Assembly: GCA_016125285.1 (NCBI GenBank)
Contig: WGMA01000022.1
Location: 31,075 to 95,074 of the forward strand
Source: Phycisphaera sp.
GTDB taxonomy: Bacteria; Planctomycetota; Phycisphaerae; Phycisphaerales; Zrk34
Length of the DNA stretch: 64,000 nt
Direction: 5' to 3'
Below, piece by piece: positions 9,192 through 16,842 of this stretch (its first letter is position 1; each line of letters begins with the position of its first letter). A program made the translations under genes and the position numbers. The notes below the pieces were generated by a model. The model made no database searches. It saw only the letters and a list, made by a program, of their open reading frames with translations, and had not been told where the DNA came from.

Positions 9192-9412
9192 GCAGATGAT
9201 GCCGGATGCGGGATCGGGCGTTGCGAGCCCGATGCTGGATGCGGGATGGCTCGCTGCGCTCGCGATGCCGGATTGTCGCGGGTATACGCTGGGCGCATCC
9301 AGCATCCAGCATCCAGCATCCAGCATCCAGCATCCAGCATCCAGCATCCAGCATCCAGCATCCAGCATCCAGCATCCAGCATCCAGCATCCAGCATCGCG
9401 AGCGCAGCGAGC
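9192..9412. repeat. heptad element H2: 14-copy GCATCCA satellite with flanking inverted repeat
   Basis: Fourteen perfect head-to-tail copies of GCATCCA run from 9295 to 9392 with a partial fifteenth. The left flank (9192-9264) has the complementary heptads GATGCCG, GATGCGG, GATGCTG, GATGCGG. A perfect 20-nt inverted repeat brackets the array: GCTCGCTGCGCTCGCGATGC at about 9250-9269 and its complement at 9393-9412. The whole is a potential long hairpin between divergent hisF and the ECF sigma gene. Confidence 0.9.
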
Positions 9413-9453
9413 ATTGAACCCTCCGCGACGGTCGCGCCCTTCATCCTTGTCCC

Positions 9454-10062
9454 GTGAGCCACACCACGATAGAACCGCAAGCCGTGCCGCAAGACGTCGC
9501 AGAATCCGGGGCCACACCCGCCGACGACCCGCGCTCCGATCTGGAGCTGGTCGACGCGATCAACTCCGGCGACCCCGCCGCGTTCGACGCGCTGTACCTG
9601 CGCTACCGCGATTGGGTGCTGCGGCTGGCGTGGCGGTTCACGCGGGATCACGACGCGGCGGGGGACGTGCTGCAGGACACGTTCACCTACGTGCTGCGCA
9701 AGTTCCCCGGCTTCGCGCTGACCGCGCGGTTCACCACGTTCCTCTACCCCGTCGTGCGACACGTGGCGATCGCCAACCAGAAGAAGGCCCGACGCATGAT
9801 CCTCGATGACGGACAGATCGATCAGCCCGCCGAGCCGGACCCACCGTCAGCCGACACGCAGCGGCGGCAGCTGGCGTCGGTCATGGCGTGCCTCAGCGAG
9901 GACCATCGCGAGGCGGTGCTGCTGCGGTTCGTGGACGGGTTTTCGCTGGCGGAGATCGCCGAGGCGGTGGGCGTGCCGGTCGGCACGGTGAAGAGTCGGC
10001 TGCATCACGCCATCAAGGCCCTGCGCGACGACCCGGCCACGCAACGCTACTTCGAACAATGA
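9454..10062 (+). CDS. ECF-type RNA polymerase sigma factor
   Basis: A 202-residue sigma-70 family protein of the extracytoplasmic-function type. Region 2 is at about residues 28-100 ([20 protein letters not shown], then [12 protein letters not shown]). Region 4 with its helix-turn-helix is at about 145-195 ([13 protein letters not shown], then [20 protein letters not shown]). There is no region 3, as expected. The start is a GTG at 9454. Forty nucleotides downstream begins the gene for a membrane protein with a cytoplasmic N-terminus, the expected position for an anti-sigma factor. Target promoters cannot be deduced here; an autoregulated promoter would have to lie in or beside the satellite repeat. 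Confidence 0.92.
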   Translation: MSHTTIEPQAVPQDVAESGATPADDPRSDLELVDAINSGDPAAFDALYLRYRDWVLRLAWRFTRDHDAAGDVLQDTFTYVLRKFPGFALTARFTTFLYPVVRHVAIANQKKARRMILDDGQIDQPAEPDPPSADTQRRQLASVMACLSEDHREAVLLRFVDGFSLAEIAEAVGVPVGTVKSRLHHAIKALRDDPATQRYFEQ

Positions 10063-10102
10063 ACCCGAGGCGGCCGCCGTCGCCTAAACACGTGGAGACA
10101 CA

Positions 10103-10732
10103 ATGAACGAGAGGCACGAACAACACGACGCGGACAGCCCGGATGATGCGGGCGAGCCGACGCTCCCGGCGGCGCTCGTCGCGGACCTGACGGCGCTGTA
10201 CCGGCCGCCTTCGACACTGCGTGCGCCGTCACGCGTGGATGACACGGTGTTCCGCGCGGCGCGTGAGCACCTCGCGGGCGTCAGTGCGCTGGGCGCAAAA
10301 ACCCCTCTCTCCCAAGTGGGGGAGAGGTTGGGTGAGGGGGATGGATCTTCGGACGCGTCGAGCCATCGCTTACACAGTGAAGCCTCCGACGACTCGACCC
10401 TCACCCCGGCCCTCTCCCTGTCAGGGAGGGGGAGGTGGCGGTGGGCCCTCCCGTGGGGTCTGGCGGCCGCGGCGGCGCTCGCGGTCGCGGCGACGGTGTC
10501 GATCACGCTGATTCGCACCGACGCACCCCGGGCCGCCGCCGACCCGCGCGACATCGACGCCAACGGGCGTGTGGACATCCTCGACGCGTTCGCGCTGGCG
10601 CGACGGTTGGAGCAGCCGCTCGGCGGGGTGGACCCCGCGCGGGTCGACGTGAACGGCGACGGCGCGGTCGACGCCGCGGACGTCGACGCGATCGCGGCGG
10701 CGGCCGTGAAACTCAACGGCGGGAGGGGATGA
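10103..10732 (+). CDS. membrane protein with dockerin-like Ca-binding repeats, candidate anti-sigma factor
   Basis: A 209-residue protein. Residues 1-60 are hydrophilic and presumably cytoplasmic. About 67-112 are encoded by an inserted repeat element. A single membrane segment lies at about 114-137. After it come two EF-hand-type loops, D150-x-D152-x-N154-G and D182-x-N184-x-D186-G, each followed by a helix, which is the dockerin type I layout. The topology (short inside part, one span, outside domain) and the position behind an ECF sigma gene suggest an anti-sigma or sensor role; no classical zinc anti-sigma motif is visible. The stop overlaps the next ATG (ATGA at 10729-10732), so translation is coupled to the cohesin-like gene. 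Confidence 0.78.
   Translation: MNERHEQHDADSPDDAGEPTLPAALVADLTALYRPPSTLRAPSRVDDTVFRAAREHLAGVSALGAKTPLSQVGERLGEGDGSSDASSHRLHSEASDDSTLTPALSLSGRGRWRWALPWGLAAAAALAVAATVSITLIRTDAPRAAADPRDIDANGRVDILDAFALARRLEQPLGGVDPARVDVNGDGAVDAADVDAIAAAAVKLNGGRG
10302..10436. repeat. palindromic CTCTCTCCC-class element inserted in frame
   Basis: The left arm (10302-10340) reads CCCCTCTCTCCCAAGTGGGG and then GAGAGGTTGGGTGAGGGGG. The right arm (10397-10436) is its inverted relative (CCCTCACCCCGGCCCTCTCCC and on). The 135-nt span is a multiple of three and keeps the host gene open, adding about 45 residues. A related copy lies at 55287-55362 in an intergenic gap. Confidence 0.85.
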
Positions 10733-11277
10733 AGATGACGCGGCTGACGGCCATGACGGCGGCGGTGGCGCTCGTGGCTTGCACGGCGATGACGCTGTGC
10801 GGACCGCGGCCGCGTGCGCTGGCTCAGGCCGACACGCCGAACGCGGCGAAGGAGCCGGTCGATCCGCTGAACGTCGAGCCGGGGGTGGCGCGTGAGGTCG
10901 CCGGGCCGGTGCGTTTCGCGGCGTACGACGTGCTGATCGACGGCGACGCGCCGCTCGCGGCGTACCAGGTCGAGGTGTGGTCGCGGACGGGCAACGTCGC
11001 GATCGTCGGCATCGAGGGTGGGGCCGACGCGGCGTTCGCCGACCCGCCGTACTACGACCCTCAGGCGATGCGGCACGACCGCGTGATCCTCGCGGCGTTC
11101 AGCACGAAGCCGGCCGCGCAGCTCCCGCCCGCCGGGTCGACCCGCGTGGCGACGATCCACGTGCAGATCACCGGCGACGCCGACCCGCGGTTCGACACGA
11201 AACTCACCGCCGCGGCGACCACGGACGGCGCGCCGCTGCGTGCGACGGTAAACTTGAAAGGGGCCACTCCGCGATGA
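10729..11277 (+). CDS. secreted protein, cohesin-like beta-sandwich candidate
   Basis: A 182-residue protein with a signal peptide (about 1-34: MKMTRLTAMTAAVALVACTA, then a Cys/Ala-rich end). The mature part alternates short hydrophobic strands (RFAAYDVLIDG, AAYQVEVWS, VAIVGIEGG, RVILAAFST, RVATIHVQIT), matching the outline of a cohesin-type beta sandwich. This assignment is tentative because no signature residue is diagnostic. The ATG at 10729 is preceded by GGGAGGGG and overlaps the stop of the dockerin-like gene. Its own stop overlaps the ATG of the VIT/VWA gene at 11274. A cohesin fold beside a dockerin-like protein would give an obvious binding pair on the cell surface. Confidence 0.75.
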   Translation: MKMTRLTAMTAAVALVACTAMTLCGPRPRALAQADTPNAAKEPVDPLNVEPGVAREVAGPVRFAAYDVLIDGDAPLAAYQVEVWSRTGNVAIVGIEGGADAAFADPPYYDPQAMRHDRVILAAFSTKPAAQLPPAGSTRVATIHVQITGDADPRFDTKLTAAATTDGAPLRATVNLKGATPR

Positions 11278-14200
11278 ACCAGCCACCGAGCCACAGATCG
11301 ACATTCACACGAGCCTGCACGCGGGTCGTGCTGTTCCTGCTGAGCCTGACGCTCGGCGTCGTCACCGGCACGTCGATGCAGGGATGCCAGTCGGCCGTGG
11401 CGTACGAGCGCGCCGAGCCGCAGGCGGCGATGCCCGGCACGCACCCTCGGGTGGGGGCGCCGCTCTTGATCGAGGGCGGCGTCGGCGCTGCGGATGGCGA
11501 CGAGTTGGCCGGTGAGCTTTTGTTCGCTCGTGCGCGGTCGCTGCGGAGCGAACAGCTCGTGGCGGAGGCCGACGACGCGGCGAAGAACCGCGAGCTCAAC
11601 CGCGCGTCGAAGCTTTACCAGCAGGCGGCGCTCCTCGACCCCGACAACACCGAAGCCCTCGCCGGCGCCGAGCGTGTCGGCGCGATTCTCGGGCGTGACA
11701 CCGGCGCGAACATCATCGAGGACTACGCGCAGATCATCGAGCTGCGCGCCCAGCAGGCCAAGCCGCACTACGAGAAGGCGATGCAGCACGCCCGTGAGGC
11801 GTTCCGGGGTGGCAACGCCACCGAGGCGCAGGACGCGCTGTCGCTGGCGAAGGCGATCGTCGATACGAACCGTCAATACCTCACCGACGACGAATACAGG
11901 CGGATGAACAAGGCGGTGCTCGACTACCAGGCCGAGGTGCTGCAACACGCCGAGCGTCAGCGGCTCAAGGAGCAGTCGACGCAGGAGGCCGCGGTCGATA
12001 AGGAGCAGCGATCGCGGCATGAGAAGGCGGAGGGCGATCGCGACGCGAAGGTGCAGGAGATGCTCGCACGCGCCAGCGAATTACGACGTGAGCGGAAGTA
12101 CAAACAGGCGCTCGACCTGCTGGACCGGGTGAAGTTCCTCGATCCGGGCAATGTCGCCGCCGAGGCGATGGAGGAGATCATCGCGGACGCGATCATCTAC
12201 CTCAACACCAACAGGCTGAACGGCAAGATCGACCTGATGGCGGCGCGGCATTCCGTGCAAGCACTTGAAGGAGCGCGTCCCCAGGAGTCGGCGCAGCCCT
12301 ACAACGATCTGATCGTGTATCCGGGGGCCTGGCCGCAGATCGACACGGACGGGGATGGCAAGCCGGACCGCCTGGCGCCGTTCGAGCCGCGCCAGGTCGA
12401 GGACCTGCGGGTGCGTGCGGCGCGGGAGCGCGAGGAACTGCTGGTGCCCGACGAGTTCTTCAAGCCGTCGAAAGCGGGATTGGAGTACGTCAAGGCGGCG
12501 CCGGCCGGTTCGCTGCCGGGCGAGGACGAAGAGGTGTGGGTGATCATCCGTCACGACCCGCGCGCGGCGGACAAGCGGCGCGACGGTCCGGTCGGCGGTG
12601 AACTGCGGACGACGCTGCCCGGCGAGCAGCGTGAGGTGCCGCTGCCGCTGAAGCACACCGACGTGCACGGCGACATCGCCGGGCCGATCGCGACCGTGGA
12701 CGTCACGCAGCAGTTCGCCAACCCCTTCAGCGAGAAGATCGAGGCGGTGTACGTGTTCCCGCTGCCGGACGACGCGGCGGTCAGCGAGTTCGTGATGCAG
12801 ATCGGCGAGCGCCGCATCCGCGGGATCATCCGCGAGCGCGACGAGGCCGAGCGCATCTACTCGCAGGCGAAGCACGCGGGCCGGGTCGCGTCGCTGCTGA
12901 CGCAGGAGCGTGCGAACATCTTCACGCAGAAGGTGGCGAACATCGAGCCGGGCAAGCGGGTCGACGTGCACATCCGCTACTTCCACACGCTGGCGTACGT
13001 GGACGGCTGGTACGAGTGGGTGTTCCCGATGGTGGTCGGCCCGCGGTACAACCCGGCGGGGACGGCCGACCCGGTAATCGCGGCGCCGCGCGGCGGATCG
13101 AACGGGCGTGACACCACCGTCGAGTACCTCCGCGCCGAAGAGCGCAGCGGGCACGACATCGGCCTGACGGTGAACATCGACGCCGGGGCGAAGATCGAAG
13201 AGGTGCGCTGCGACTCGCACGTCGTGCAGACGACCGAGAAGGACCGACGGACCATCGTGACGCTCAGCGCCAACGACCGCGTGCCGAACCGCGACTTCGT
13301 GCTGCGTTACCGCGTCGCGGCCGATCAGATCAAGCCGCAGCTGATCACGCACCGCGACGTGGACCGCGGGCAGGGGTACTTCACGCTGACGCTGTACCCG
13401 CCGCAGTACCTGAAATCTCTGCCGCGTGCGCCGATGGAGATGATCTTCGTGGTCGACTGCTCGGGCAGCATGAAGGGCGAGCCGATGGCGCAGGCGAAGG
13501 CGGCGATGGACCGCGCGCTGCGTCACCTCGGGCCCGACGACACGTTCCAGATCATCCGGTTCTCGAACGACGCCTCGGCGTTCGGCGGCGCGCCGGTGGC
13601 CGCGACGCCGGCCAACCTGGACAGCGCCCGGTCGTACGTCGAGGGTCTCGACGCCGAGGGCGGCACGGAGATGCTCAAGGGCCTGCGCGCCGCGCTCGAC
13701 TTCCCGCACGACCCGCGCCGCCTGCGGTTCGTCACGTTCCTGACCGACGGGTTCATCGGCAACGAGGCGGAGGTGCTCGGCGAGGTGTACAAGCGGGTCG
13801 ACGCGTCACGCGTGTTCAGCTTCGGCGTCGGCTCGTCGCCGAACAGGTTCCTGCTGAGCCGCATGGCGAAGCTCGGGCGCGGCGCGGTGGCGTACCTGCC
13901 GCAGGGCGCCGACGGCGGGGCGGTGATGGACGATTTCTTCGAGCGCATCAGCCATCCGGCGATGACCGACATCGAGATCGACTGGGGCGGCATGATGGTC
14001 GCCGACGTCTACCCGCGGCGGCTGCCGGACCTGTTCGTCGGCCGGCCGGTGGTGATCACCGGGATGTTCGTCGGCGACGGGCCGACCGATGTGGTGCTGC
14101 ACGGCCGGGCGGGCGACCGCGCCGTCGAGGTCGGCATGCGCGTGAACCTCTCGGCGAAGGGACGCGACGCGAACAACCCGGGCATCCCCGCGGTGTGGGC

Positions 14201-14426
14201 GCGGCGTCAGATCGCCGACCTCGCCGATCGCGCCACGTGGGACAGCCGCATCGACCTGCCGCGTCGCATCCGCAACGTCGCGCTCGACCACGCGCTGATG
14301 TCGGCGTACACGGCCTTCGTCGCCGTCGACGCGCTGTCCGACACCGCCGGCGCGTACGGCGTCACGACGCCCGTCCCCGTGCCGGTCCCGCAGGGCACGC
14401 GGTACGAGACGACGGTGCCGGAGTGA
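11274..14426 (+). CDS. secreted VIT and VWA domain protein with helical N-terminal region
   Basis: A 1050-residue exported protein. A signal segment (about 18-42) ends in a possible lipobox (SMQGC), so it may be lipid-anchored. Residues about 80-330 are charged helices with TPR-like repeats (RKYKQALDLLDRVKFLDPGN). A thrombospondin-3-like calcium motif DTDGDGKPD is near 354. A vault/inter-alpha-trypsin (VIT) domain follows at about 452-575. A von Willebrand A domain starts near 723, with the MIDAS motif D728-C-S730-G-S732. The ATGA overlap with the preceding gene indicates one operon with the sigma factor. VIT/VWA proteins usually bind proteins or surfaces in a metal-dependent way. The ligand here is unknown; the cohesin- and dockerin-like neighbours are candidates. 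Confidence 0.88.
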   Translation: MNQPPSHRSTFTRACTRVVLFLLSLTLGVVTGTSMQGCQSAVAYERAEPQAAMPGTHPRVGAPLLIEGGVGAADGDELAGELLFARARSLRSEQLVAEADDAAKNRELNRASKLYQQAALLDPDNTEALAGAERVGAILGRDTGANIIEDYAQIIELRAQQAKPHYEKAMQHAREAFRGGNATEAQDALSLAKAIVDTNRQYLTDDEYRRMNKAVLDYQAEVLQHAERQRLKEQSTQEAAVDKEQRSRHEKAEGDRDAKVQEMLARASELRRERKYKQALDLLDRVKFLDPGNVAAEAMEEIIADAIIYLNTNRLNGKIDLMAARHSVQALEGARPQESAQPYNDLIVYPGAWPQIDTDGDGKPDRLAPFEPRQVEDLRVRAAREREELLVPDEFFKPSKAGLEYVKAAPAGSLPGEDEEVWVIIRHDPRAADKRRDGPVGGELRTTLPGEQREVPLPLKHTDVHGDIAGPIATVDVTQQFANPFSEKIEAVYVFPLPDDAAVSEFVMQIGERRIRGIIRERDEAERIYSQAKHAGRVASLLTQERANIFTQKVANIEPGKRVDVHIRYFHTLAYVDGWYEWVFPMVVGPRYNPAGTADPVIAAPRGGSNGRDTTVEYLRAEERSGHDIGLTVNIDAGAKIEEVRCDSHVVQTTEKDRRTIVTLSANDRVPNRDFVLRYRVAADQIKPQLITHRDVDRGQGYFTLTLYPPQYLKSLPRAPMEMIFVVDCSGSMKGEPMAQAKAAMDRALRHLGPDDTFQIIRFSNDASAFGGAPVAATPANLDSARSYVEGLDAEGGTEMLKGLRAALDFPHDPRRLRFVTFLTDGFIGNEAEVLGEVYKRVDASRVFSFGVGSSPNRFLLSRMAKLGRGAVAYLPQGADGGAVMDDFFERISHPAMTDIEIDWGGMMVADVYPRRLPDLFVGRPVVITGMFVGDGPTDVVLHGRAGDRAVEVGMRVNLSAKGRDANNPGIPAVWARRQIADLADRATWDSRIDLPRRIRNVALDHALMSAYTAFVAVDALSDTAGAYGVTTPVPVPVPQGTRYETTVPE

Positions 14427-14460
14427 TTTCGGATTTGCGATTTCGGATTTCGGATTTAGG
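14425..14460. repeat. heptad element H3, left arm
   Basis: Five 7-nt units on the plus strand: GATTTCG, GATTTGC, GATTTCG, GATTTCG, GATTTAG. The first unit begins at the TGA stop of the VIT/VWA gene. The inverted partner arm is at 15092-15147, on the other side of the minus-strand gene 14481-15023. Confidence 0.8.
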
Positions 14461-14480
14461 CGAGTAGCCATCTGCGCTGG

Positions 14481-15023
14481 CTACTGATCCTGCGTACGCC
14501 CCGCGTACACAAGTTCGCCCGTGCGTCGATCGCGATAGACATCGACTCCGTTCTCGTGTCGAACAAACTCCAAGTAGTCTGAGGCTTCGCTCAAGGGGAT
14601 GAACCGAAACGAATTGGAGAGCGAGCGTTCGAACGCCCATCCGTCCGGCAGCATCAGTGAGGTTGACGCGCCGCCCTTCAGACGACAGGCAGCAACCATC
14701 TTCTCGCGTGTCGAATCGAGTGGGACGTGGCCGTACTCGATCCAGTCACATTGACCGATTACGCCGCGCTGTTGATCGACGACAACCATATCCACGGCCG
14801 GACCGTCTTCGTATTCGCGGTACACAACCCCTTGTTCTTCCAGATTCTTGATGAAATGTTCCACGTCGTCCGGCGTCATGAATCCTACGCGTGTCAGTTC
14901 GCTGTCTGAGCAGAGCGTTCTGTTTGGCACCAAGCCGCGGAACGCTTCCCAGCCGCCCCGGAAGAAGTCCAGGATCGAGTCCATCCTTACGACCACAGAG
15001 ATGCCTTCGATGAGGACGGACAT
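14481..15023 (-). CDS. hypothetical protein between inverted heptad arms
   Basis: A 180-residue soluble protein (MSVLIEGISVVVRMDSILDF at the N-terminus) with a mixed alpha/beta pattern. It has no signal peptide, no membrane segment and no catalytic motif I can name. The text GGWEAFRGLVPNRTLCSDSE followed by LTRVGFMTPDDVEHFI reads like a conserved stand-alone family, but I cannot assign a function. Its base composition is less GC-rich than the genes on either side. The gene lies exactly between two inverted 7-nt repeat arms (14425-14460 and 15092-15147), which suggests it arrived as a unit. There is no clear RBS. Confidence 0.65.
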   Translation of the reverse strand: MSVLIEGISVVVRMDSILDFFRGGWEAFRGLVPNRTLCSDSELTRVGFMTPDDVEHFIKNLEEQGVVYREYEDGPAVDMVVVDQQRGVIGQCDWIEYGHVPLDSTREKMVAACRLKGGASTSLMLPDGWAFERSLSNSFRFIPLSEASDYLEFVRHENGVDVYRDRRTGELVYAGRTQDQ

Positions 15024-15091
15024 TGGCTACCCCACGCTGAACGCCTTCGCTTTCTCAGACCAAAGTGGCGGGCTACCCGTGAGTCGCGCCG

Positions 15092-15147
15092 TCAATCCGC
15101 AATCCGCAATCCGCAATCCCAAATCCCAAATCCCAAATCCCAAATCA
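15092..15147. repeat. heptad element H3, right arm
   Basis: Consecutive 7-nt units on the plus strand: AATCCGC three times, then AATCCCA four times, then AATCACT. The complementary strand reads GGATTGC and GGATTTG, the same type of unit as the left arm, in inverted orientation. The arm runs into the last codons of the esterase gene at 15145. Confidence 0.85.
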
Positions 15148-16665
15148 CTCCGTCCCGGTCATCTTCAGCAACGCGGTGATGGCTTCGGGGACCCAGCCGC
15201 TGTCCCAGCGGTGGCGGCGTTGGGGGCCGTCGTTCCAGAGGTGCGGGATCTTCAGGGAGTTGAGCAGCTGGTGGGCCTCGGTCATCTGCGGGCGGAAGAA
15301 GTCGTAGCCGAGCAGGGCGAAGCGGGCTTCGCGGGAGAGGATGCGCTGCTTGGTGCGGAACTGGTTCGGCAGGGCGTAGCGGTCGAAGTTGTGCTGCGTG
15401 CCGAAGATCTTGTCCATCTCGAAACGGTCGGGCGAGCTGAGCGTCAGCGGGGCATCCCACGCGGCGGCGGCGGCGAACAGGTCGGGGTACTGACACAGCA
15501 GGCTGAACGCGCCCCAGCCGGACTTGCTGAACCCGAGCAGCAGACGCTTGGGCTCCTTGCCGGGCAGCAGCTCGTCGACGGCGGGCACGACGCCCTTCAC
15601 GAAGAAGCTCTCCTGGCGCACGCGCGGGTTGGTCGGGTTGTCGGCGTACCACGGCACGTTCTGGAACGACGGCGCGACGACGACGAGGTCGAGCTTGTTG
15701 TGCAGGTTCAGGCTGCGGATCACCTCGAGGCCGTCACCGAACTGATCGCCGAGCCCGGCCTCGACCGGCAGCACGTACAGCACGGTCAGCCGCCGCTCGG
15801 GTTGCGGCACGAGCAGGTTGAAGTTGTCGGGCAGCAGGATGCGCAGCGTGTTCTCGCCGACCTGGTAACGGGACGTGATCGGGTAGCGGATCACGCCGTC
15901 GGCGCCGATGGTCTTCTTGCCGAGCTTGTACGGCGGGGCGTTGAGCACGGCGAGCGCGTCTTCGCTGCGGCCCGGATCGTCTTCGGTGACGGTGGCCGCG
16001 GGGGCGGTCGTGCCGGTGGTGGCGCGGAAAAGATCGCTGAGGGCCTGCTTGCACGCCGCGGCGCTGGGGCCGTCGGGGTGCTCGGTCAGGTAGGTCGTCA
16101 GCAGCTTCTGGACGCGCTTCTGCTTTTCCTTGAGGGCGTGGTCGGATCGGTTGACCTCGATGAGGTCGGCGGTCATGAGCCAGAAGTCGCCCAGGGCATC
16201 GGCGTCGGGCAGCTTGATCTGACGGGCCTGCCCGGCGACGTCGCGCAGCCGGCGGTGGTACGCGTCGAACGCCGCGTCGCGCGGCCAGCGCACCATCCGC
16301 AGGTACAACGCCTGCAGCTCGATGTTCCACGCCTGCAGCCGCAGCGTGCCCGGGCCGGTCAGCTTCGCCAGGCCCGCCGCGTCGCGGATCAGGCCCTCGA
16401 GCTTGCCGCGGACCTCGGCCTCGTCGGTCTCCGGCGCGGGCTTGGCCATCGCCTCCGTGAGACGCCGTTCGATCGATTCGATCTGGTCCAGCGTCAGCGT
16501 CTGCTCGAGACCCTCGACGTCGACCTTCGGCGTGTCGGCCTTCGGCTTGGTCGGATCGGCGGGGGCCTTGAGCGGGTCCTGCAGCTGCGCGCGCGCCGGC
16601 GCGGCGAGCGTCAGCGCCGTCGCGGCGACGATGGCGAGCGATAGGCATGCGCGATGGATTGTCAT
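15145..16665 (-). CDS. secreted alpha/beta hydrolase (esterase-like)
   Basis: A 506-residue protein with a signal peptide ending at about ARA-Q (residue 26-27). Residues about 30-215 are helical with no recognised domain. From about 240 on it resembles esterase-D or feruloyl-esterase-type alpha/beta hydrolases: the nucleophile elbow reads GFSKSG, followed by WGAFSLLCQYPDLFAA and an AAWDAP strand. A candidate acid and His lie near the end (WNDGPQRRHRW). The start at 16665 is chosen over the in-frame ATG at 16677 because AGGAAG stands just before it. The substrate is unknown. It is divergent from dnaB. Confidence 0.75.
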   Translation of the reverse strand: MTIHRACLSLAIVAATALTLAAPARAQLQDPLKAPADPTKPKADTPKVDVEGLEQTLTLDQIESIERRLTEAMAKPAPETDEAEVRGKLEGLIRDAAGLAKLTGPGTLRLQAWNIELQALYLRMVRWPRDAAFDAYHRRLRDVAGQARQIKLPDADALGDFWLMTADLIEVNRSDHALKEKQKRVQKLLTTYLTEHPDGPSAAACKQALSDLFRATTGTTAPAATVTEDDPGRSEDALAVLNAPPYKLGKKTIGADGVIRYPITSRYQVGENTLRILLPDNFNLLVPQPERRLTVLYVLPVEAGLGDQFGDGLEVIRSLNLHNKLDLVVVAPSFQNVPWYADNPTNPRVRQESFFVKGVVPAVDELLPGKEPKRLLLGFSKSGWGAFSLLCQYPDLFAAAAAWDAPLTLSSPDRFEMDKIFGTQHNFDRYALPNQFRTKQRILSREARFALLGYDFFRPQMTEAHQLLNSLKIPHLWNDGPQRRHRWDSGWVPEAITALLKMTGTE

Positions 16666-16842
16666 CTTCTTCCTCATTGCAATCGGCGGTCATCTACCCC
16701 GAGATTTCTCTTTAAGTATACCCGCACGCTGCGTATCATGGAGAATCGACGTTACCGACAGGAATTGCACAAATCCACACCAACCGCCAGGCGTGTCGTC
16801 ACGCCGTTGAAACCCCGCCGCACGGAGGCGATAAGGGGCCCC

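Noticed and set aside
9295..9397. Regular repeat that could be mistaken for a CRISPR array
   Set aside because: Units are 7 bp head to tail, without spacers, and no cas gene is in the window.
9172..9762. Minus-strand frame encoding repeats of WMLDAGC, and matching plus-strand frames with SIQHPAS repeats
   Set aside because: A 7-bp tandem repeat has no stop in any frame and yields a heptapeptide repeat automatically. No start site or conserved flanks support a protein; the hisF start is inside the non-repeated part.
12081..13709. 542-codon open frame antisense to the VIT/VWA gene, and similar long antisense frames (for example 2189-3595 opposite accC)
   Set aside because: Arg/His/Val-rich composition and exact overlap with strongly conserved genes show they are high-GC shadow frames.
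16654..16842. N-terminal extension of DnaB from 16654 or 16738
   Set aside because: Extension is basic and low-complexity, outside the known DnaB start; 16843 gives the usual length with an RBS-like AAGGGG.
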